From contig KN885419.1 of NCBI GenBank assembly GCA_000934455.1, positions 39,537-61,918 of the forward strand: a stretch of DNA of 22,382 bases, read 5' to 3'. The DNA is from Apostichopus parvimensis (lineage: Eukaryota > Echinodermata > Holothuroidea > Aspidochirotida > Stichopodidae). The translations under genes and the position numbers were made by a program. This document shows positions 10,601 to 19,600 of the stretch, in pieces; position 1 is the stretch's first letter; each line of letters opens with the position of its first letter. The notes below the pieces were generated by a model. That model saw only the letters and a list, made by a program, of their open reading frames with translations. It did no database searches and was not told where the DNA came from.

Positions 10601-13600
10601 GCGTCCCGACTAGAAGCCCCGAACAGCTGAAACAAAAGGAACATTTACACATAATTTCAAGATATTCATGATATTCATGACTATTCCAGAATTCCCCAGC
10701 AAATTCAGAGAGAAATCTTCAAACTTGTTACGGATTATGTCGATGTATTTCATGAATTACACTGTAACCACACGGATACGCAGAAACATGCTGGCAGGGT
10801 GTTACTGCCACATTAACATTGACACAACGGGGAACATTTTTCTTAAAGTTAAAGGTTTACAGTCTTGTTTGAGGCCAGGCACCCCCCTCCCCACCCACAC
10901 CCCCACACAAGTTTACAACACTAACCCTTGGTCATTGGTAACTTAACACACCAACACATCAGAGTGTGCATAATTCAAACACTCCCTACACTACAGCACT
11001 ATTATTGCTGTAGTGGACTCTAGCCTGCAAAGCCATTGCCTTGACCACTTGACCACAAAAAACTCCCACACAATTACAGTATGATGTCTTGCCCCCAGCT
11101 TTGTTTCAATAATGCTTGATGTTTAGGAAGGAGTATGGGGTAAAGATGGAAATGGAAAAGTCAATTTAAATGAGTTGAGAGACAATTCCAAATTCATTTG
11201 ATGATATTATCACTTCTTTTAACATGCAGTGCAATTGAGATCTTGTATAACTGATGCATAGACCTCCAAAACAGGGAGTCATATCTCTACAAGTGATTAT
11301 TAAGATATCACACAATTTCAGCCAATCAGAGCTATGGTCTCAACCATTCAGACCAATCACTGTTTATAATAACTTCAAAGTCTTCTTGGAAATAGACTGA
11401 AAAAACAAAAAAAACAAAACAACGGGCATATTTGACAAAACAGATAGATACAGGTGAAAGGGGGCAATCGAATGGGTCCAACGTCGCTAATAAAATGGCT
11501 TATAAGACCACCTGGTCTTGCAGTGACATCCTCATGGAGGTCATTGAGGTCAAAATTATGAACCAAAGTAAGCATCAGACTTGAAGCAAGTCTGTTCTCG
11601 TACTTGTATTCTAGCCTAGAAGCACAGCCATACTCAGGACATGAATGAAAAATCTGGTATTTACACTGCCTTGTAGTTACAGCCTGGTTGACGTTACGAA
11701 CCGAGGGGGAATTCTACATGTAACCCGTGCTGATGTACTTGTACTACAAGTCTGGTAACTATGGTATTTACTTCGCTCCTCTCTTACCTGTCTCCCACTC
11801 CACAATTGCACTTTCCTATCTACCTAACTACACATTTGGAAACATTTTAGCACTGCGCCCTCGCTCCCTGGGCCACGCCCACTAATTCCTCTTTCCGTAT
11901 TTACCACCCAGAAGTAGACTACACGTAATTTTTCGCAAAACTTTCGCCTGTGATTTTGAACCATTTTTTCGCGTTTTTGGAATCATCCTTGGATAATTCA
12001 GTTGCTGAGAACCGAGGGGGAATGCTACTTGTAACTCATGCTGATGTACTCGAATTACAAGTCTGGTAACTATGGTAACAAGAGGTAGGTCATCACTCCT
12101 TATGTTTCCATATGCAAGTATTTAAAAAAAAACATGGAATATCAGGCTAACAGAGACATTTGCCATTCTACTCACTGACGGGTGTCTTCAAGAATTTGAC
12201 AATCTATACTCACTTGAATCTGGAACCTTCAGATTTTGGCACATAATTCATTGCTACAATTGGATGTTTGCTGCCCTCTCTGTTGAGTGCTAAGACCTCC
12301 TGTGAAGTGTTTCTGGTATCGTAGACCAGAATCGTCCCGTTGGAAAGACCTGCGTAGAGGTAGTTTACGTCTTCTTGGTTCCAGCAACACGACCAGACGG
12401 GAGCAGCGGTGTCGTATCTGAAATGTCAATAAAAAAAACGTTATGGATGGGTCCAATGGAAATGCTACTAGAAAGGCTACAGCCCTGGTTTGATTAATGT
12501 GCGTCCGATACAATACAAAACACTCTGACAAACTGTATTCATTGCTACAGGGTAATTGCTAAGGTCCAACAGTCCCCTTCCCCCCCCCCCCAAAAAAAAT
12601 TCTGACTTGAAAAAAACAAAAAAACAATTTAGTTTTGAATCTCACTCTAGATTAAAATCACATTCTTGCCAATTAGTTACTATGGTTGCTAGGCAATTAT
12701 GTCTACTTTAATATTTGATAATTTTTCTATTTTAATATTTTGATAATTATTTCTAAGCCAGTTCTCTAATAATGATTTGAAAGTACACTTCTATTCAGTC
12801 ATGTATCAGGAAGTTAAAGAGAGAGAGAGAGAGCAGAGGTCGTTGCTCTCCTCTGATGAATCCATGTTGTTCCCTGAACCTACTACATTCTGTGGTGGGT
12901 ACATACTCTAGCATGTTAGGCTATAGCCTATACCGCAAAACTGTTTCAAATTGTTATTTTAAATCCATAATTGGAACTTATATGACAAAACTTGTTTTCA
13001 TGATATTTGCAAATATTTTGATGCGAATATTGGAAATATGATAAATGAATGTTTTCAAATGGACTTCATTGTCATTCCTAATATCACTAATTCTAATCCT
13101 TTCCAGAACCCACCCCCCAATATAAAATGAGGTTCTCTTTCAAAAAGGGCTTGGCATCATTTTCAATGATTAGACCATACCGTGTTTTAACTGGAGGATG
13201 TTGCATTATGCAGAACTTTATGAAACCCCTCTTCCACTTACAACTGTCATGAATAAACTTCAAAGTTCTCAACTTACACTTGGACAACTGTACTACTCGT
13301 CAAACTCGTAATTTTCAAGGTCTTGTCCATGGCGCCCGTCAGCAAGAGGCCATCGTTGCGTCCGTTGAACGCCATTCCTCTGATCGGCTTGGAGTGCATC
13401 GGGAGGTACTGGTTGGTCTTCCAATTCATAAGAGCACTTATCTAACCACACAAGATGGGGGAAAATAGAGTAATTACATTTCAAAATGCTTGTAGGTTAA
13501 AGTTTCAGATTTCTTAGAGTGATAATAAAAATTGTGAATGATGTAATTCCATCCTGACTGTCTCTGTCTCTGTCACTCCAACTCCTCTCCCTCCCCGCCA

Positions 13601-16600
13601 CCCTTCCTACCTCCCCTCCCGCCACCCTTCCCACCTCCCACCTCAACCTCTCATCCACATAAACACAACCAAAGGTGCCCCCTCTTCAGCAAACGTGAAC
13701 AAAAATCTGCTTAAAAACTTAAGTGATATCAAGAGTTTCGTAAGACCTTCCCATTGTGAAGTGTACAATACTTCTATTGTATCTGATAAAACTGACCGAC
13801 AATACTGTACTTTTGTCAAAATTTAGAGAAATTTGGTCTGACACAGGTCTGAAATTAAAACTTTCAATACATTTTTCGACATGGCATCAACTTTTCCACC
13901 AGAAATACATTCGCCGTACAATTTCTACCACTTAACAATGTGTTTTTATACAGTTTTAATCCCGATGCTCCTATTTAACTTCTCCCCTACTTGTATGACA
14001 AATCTGCAATACCTTTTTTACACCAAACCCTGCAAATAAAAGTTGATTCGGCGAGGGAACCGACGCGACGAGGCAGTGGTTGGAATAGTCGTAGGATAGA
14101 ATCCTGCTGTTGCCATCCTGAAAAAACAGACCGCAAAGAAAACAGGAGGGTTTGACTTCACAGAAATAAAAGCATCAATTCACAGTTCAACATGCCTAGT
14201 TTTTTTGTTTCATAAAACTCGAATTTGACCAAAAATTAAATGAATAAGTGCCGACAAGTAGCTTGATGGAATGGGTAGAGTCGAAGCTACGAAGAGGAAC
14301 AAATCTTCGATAGTCAAAGTGAAGATCGGTGAAAACAATTTCCAAAAAAGATCTTGCAATGAGAAGGAGGGAAGGATGGGAGAATAAGGTTTATGGGGAA
14401 AACCAAAGGTGAAAAATTAATAATGGAGAAATATAATTTTTTTTTTATAAAGGCTAAAATGGGAGGTAAAGACTTGGCGAGGCTGTGGGGGGGGGGGAGG
14501 CAGAGGTAGGGGAGGTATGACGGGGGAAATGGATGGAAGAAAGAGAGTTTATAACAGTTTCCTTTGGAGTAATAATAATCATAAAATAGTACTTATATAG
14601 CACGTTCATCGGTAACGCTGCTCGAAGTGCTTTACAGGAATTGAAACAATTAATATACAGGAAACATTTAAAATACAGGAAACATTCAAAAGCAAACAGT
14701 AGAAAAATATCGCCTAAAAGGTATACACCCATAAAACCTATAATAGGATAGAAAAATATATTAAAGCCATGGTGATACAAAAATACTGTACAGTTCAAAC
14801 ATCAAAGGCAATACTAAAATAATATGTTTTCAGCGATGTTTTAAAACTAGCAAGGCTTGCGAAGGTACTGTACGTACCGAATACGGCAAGGCATTCCATA
14901 GCTTGGGCGCACATACTGAAAATGCCTTGTCCCCAGTTTTGGAGTATTGAAGTCTAGAAGGATGGTGTACTACTTACATTAGACACAGAAATGGTCTTCT
15001 CTAAATTGTAACAGCCAGATAAGGTTGGTGTCACACCCTGCGTACTCGAGGGGCCCGGTTGAGATGAATTACTCGATGAGCTGACATTGTGACAAGGCAA
15101 AACAAGAAGTAAATAAAATGGGGAAAAAAATGAGCAGGGAGTAAAAATATTGTTCAAACTTTGTGCGACATTGTAAAGTAATGTATACAGAATTTCTTTG
15201 TGAGAAAAGGATATGGACCGACATACAAAACATTAGACTGTATAGAACTTTGCATTTTGTATCATGATCACAAGTTTTATTACTGTAAACATTGATAGCA
15301 ATTCGGGAGAGAAACATACATGTTGGATGAAGGTGGCAGTGTAAACCTAGATGCAACGAATCATTAACTCGTTGGGATAAATGGAGCGGTGTTTGTTCCA
15401 CGAATGTCACTTTAACAAAATCGTTCTCTTTAGTACTTCACGTTGCATAGTCTATGTACCATGACTTCGTTAAGACTCAGAAGTGGGTACTTGGGGCGAG
15501 GAGGGGAGGGTGTTTAAAGCATCTGTGAACCAGGTAGATGGGGAAAATAGAGGCAGGGACAGCAAATCTCTGGGCTCTTGGTGAAAAAAATGAAACTGGA
15601 CACATTGTTTTGCCACTTGATTGAAAACTTGAAAGTTTATCAGAACACACTTGTCATTTGAACCGAAGAACCACATAATTCAACTACCTGTCTGCTGTTT
15701 TGTGTGGAACTCATGTCTGGTATTTGACCTGTGACCTCATCCCATAACTCTTCTACAGCCATTTGATATCTGAGCATGACAACCAATGTTTGAATTACCC
15801 GTTTCTGTGTTATATTCTTAACTTACATCTGGTATTTGACCTATGACCTCATCCTGTTAACCTCCTCCCCAGCCATTTGATATTTCAGCATGATATCCAA
15901 ATGATTGAACAACCCATCTCTTTGTACTTTTTGTAACCTTACCTCTGGTGTTTGACCTGTGACCCCATCCTGTTAACCTCCTCCACAGCCATTTGATATT
16001 TCAGCATGATATCCAAATGATTGAACAACCCATCTCTGTGTACTTTTTGTAACCTTACCTCTGGTGTTTGACCTGTGACCCCATCCTGTTAACCTCCTCC
16101 ACAGCCATTTGATATATCAGCATGATATCCAAATGATTGAACAACCATCTCTGTGTACTTTCCCTAACTTACCTCTGGTGTTTGACCTGTGACCTCATCC
16201 TGTTAACCTCCTCCACAGCCATTTGATATTTCAGCATGATCTGTGCTTTCTCAATTTCAATTTTCCTTCTGAGTTCCTTCTCATTCTCCAGGTCCTTGAT
16301 TGCTTTGTCCCTCTCGGAGGTATCGATGGCTTTCAGGGCTTTGGCATAAATAACCCTTATGTCTGTTTTCTTGGCCTTGGCGTTGCAATGAGGACATTTA
16401 CCTCCCTGGCCTTTCAACCACTTCTGTATACAGCTAAAAGTCATAAGAGAAAAGATAAAACCCTTCGATGAAATATAAACATCTGAACATGCAAACTTAT
16501 ACATCTTGTCGATGTTAAAGGCAAAGAATTCTACGGCAGAAACGTAACAACTCTTCTTGAAACCTAACAAACACTAAACATAGACAGGTTGGTTCTCCTC

Positions 16601-19600
16601 TAGATCTTTCTTCTTTCTTGTAGGGGGTGAGAAGGGGGAGTGTGTGATTAAGATAGCATGGGGTGAGATGGGGGGGAGTGTGTGATTAAGATAGCATGGG
16701 GTGAGATGGGGGGGAGTGTGTGATTAAGATAGCATGGGGTGAGATGGGGGGGGAGTGTGTGATTAAGATAGCAGGGGTGAGATGGGGGGAGTGTGTGATT
16801 AAGATAGCATGGGGTGAGAGGGGGGGGAGTGTGTGATTAAGATAGCATGGGGTGAGATGGGGGGGAGTGTGTGATTAAGATAGCATGGGGTGAGATGGGG
16901 GGGGAGTGTGTGATTAAGATAGCAGGGGTGAGATGGGGGGAGTGTGTGATTAAGATAGCAGGGGTGAGATGGGGGGAGTGTGTGATTAAGATATACTGTA
17001 TCTTGAATATGACCATTAAACGGATAATGTACGACTCCACCCTTTTCGACGACCAGCAGATATCTTGAAAGGTATACCCTATGTCTTAAAAAATGATAAC
17101 CTGATAGCATCATGAATGCACACATATAATCAGCACTAATACACATCCAGGCCTTTCCTGTTTACGCCTGCTTTAACGGAGAGGAAATGAAGATGATCAC
17201 AAGCCAGAAAGCCATAGCTGTTCAATGAGAACGTAAACATGCCTGCTCTTCAGACCTCTATGACATAAAGAGCCGGAAAAAACACCAACATGAAATTGAC
17301 TTTCTTGAAAAACACATGCCTTGTCTGCTCGTGAAATACAAGGAAACACATTCTCACCCTATGTGTAGTTTTTTAGAAACGATAACATCTATAGTTAAAC
17401 TACTGTATCCTTCTAAGGCTACACATACTGCTTCTTATAATTCCGCACCTACTTTATCTGAGAGTAAGGTGAATTTAGTGTCTCCAAGGAAGAAATGACC
17501 ACGAGGCCTCGGAGTTCAAGCTACTTACTGGCTACTGTAAGTGCCAGTCAATTTCAATGTTTGACAATAGAAGAAACAATAAAGCCACTGGCAATTTTTC
17601 TGCCAGTAGATGAAGAATTGCCAGTAGACGTTAAGAATATAAAGCACATAAAGTGGGATATAAAGTGGGATAACAATCGTCAGTCAGATTTACGTATCTA
17701 AAGTCAGCTGTGTATTAATACTGCAATATTGTCCGCATATATTATTGGGCTTCTCCCATAAGCCTGTACTGCAACTATTTGTGCCCTGTAAAATTCGGTT
17801 AAAATGGCAGTGGGAACTTGATTTTAACCAATTAATTTTATACAGAAAGGTCAAAAATCTAGGCCTGGATCATGACAGTAAAGTTACCTCCAAGTTTGAA
17901 CAGTTAAAATTTGTATAAGAGCAAATAAATTTATTGGCTTGAATGGGGTTCGAAACAAGCAAGAGGTTAAGGGTAACGGTATTCCAGTTTAAAGTTAACT
18001 TAAAATGCAAATGAGCTGTGCTACACCCAAGTTCAAGGCTGTAATACACTAGATCATGGACATATATATGTATGCATGCATACGTACATACTGTAGACTG
18101 GTCGTACATTTGGTAGCATCAGACAATAACTTAGGCAAACACAACATACAACAACAACAACTCACACCCAATTTAACATACATCATGTATAAATGTGTCT
18201 GAAAGACAAGAGGAACAATTAAAGACAGTTTGGCAATGCACAAAATCTTTGTGTGTTGATCAGATGAGGGAAGGAGGGAAGTGAAGGGGTGAGGCCAGAG
18301 GGAGGGTAAAACAGAGGGAGGGTAAGACAGGGGTAACACAGAGGGAGGGTAAGACAGAGGGAGGGTATGGCAGTATTTCAATACCTGTATAGATGTCAGT
18401 GGATTAACAAACCTCACAACTTACTGTGTACAAGTATGAACTAGAGCTACACACCATTACCAGGGCCTGGATTAGGAACATAACACAGCAGTTACTTTTA
18501 CAACACAAATGCAGTCACATGTTGGGAGAGTCCCGACACTGACACAGCCGGTGGCAAATAAATATTCAATTTCATCTACCCTTGGATTTGCTTTAAATGC
18601 TGTGGGGTGGGCCAGAGTACCTGTGTTTCTAATTCAATACATCATAACGTGTACTTACAGTAGTACTTAGTACCACACTCTGTTTATAACCTTCTGGTGT
18701 TTTAATGTTGAGCACCATATTATAATTATAAATTCAAAAATTTGGAAAGATCAGTCACTAGTTAAAATGATAGGCCAGGGGAACGTTTCCTATGGTAATG
18801 TGAAGTTAACAATATACTGTACCAACGACTGTATGAGAGTATTCACATTGAGATGCATTTCAATTTCGAAAAAAGAAAGTGCGAATTCTAAGGAAAGCCA
18901 TTTAAAACAAGTTTGCCAGCATACGTTGATGACATCACACCTGTTTGCCCCAAGTTCACTACTGACCAGTGCAAACAGGTGTCAACTTCAAATGTTATTA
19001 CAGTATCACAATAAAACCTTTCATAAAAATTTGAAATGCAAACTTCACCAAGACCTTTCATCAGTCCTGAAAAATAATTTTTTGTCTGGACTATTCCTTT
19101 AAACAGCAATTGCTCATATGTAGGTCTTTTTATTCCACTGATAAGTTTAGACACGGTCCATTTTTGCCTGGAATCACTCCTGGTGAATTGACCTACCTTG
19201 AACCAAACAAATGACCGCACTTGAGGGAGGCTAACCGATGCTTCCCAGAATTAGACCAAGGCTCGTAGCAAATTATGCAGGTTTGCTGAAGAGAAAGAAT
19301 ACAGTTTTGAAGAAGCATTTTTAGTGTTCCAAATCAAAATGAGATTGTGCTGTGGCATGAATAAGCGTTGATTAATGTAAATAACTTTTATAATATTGCA
19401 TTACAGAGATTCGTTAACTCTCCTTGGCCGGATATGGTCTAAACACTGGACACTATGTACACATATTTATGGTCCAATAAGTCATGTGGCGTGCACACTT
19501 TCGTACGTATACTACTGTTACACCTTCAAGTTCAAGGGCTGATATTCATTTTGAGAATTGAGATTAAAGATCCACCTTTCCAGTCCAGTACTGCAGAGTT

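Larger units (their letters stand above)
16434..19196 (-). other. RFWD3 intron 2
   Basis: The longest intron, 2763 nt, splitting the RING finger. It holds the G-rich 38-bp minisatellite (16620-16992) and the GAGGG array (18297-18369). Short open frames at 17316-17701 have no recognisable protein features. Confidence 0.88.

Noticed and set aside
10240-10671. 143-codon plus-strand open frame
   Set aside because: It runs antisense through RFWD3 exon 8 and its acceptor and has no recognisable protein features.
17316-17701. Two plus-strand frames in intron 2
   Set aside because: The protein looks partly plausible but has no motif, and the end is made of short nucleotide repeats (AAAGTGGGATAT).
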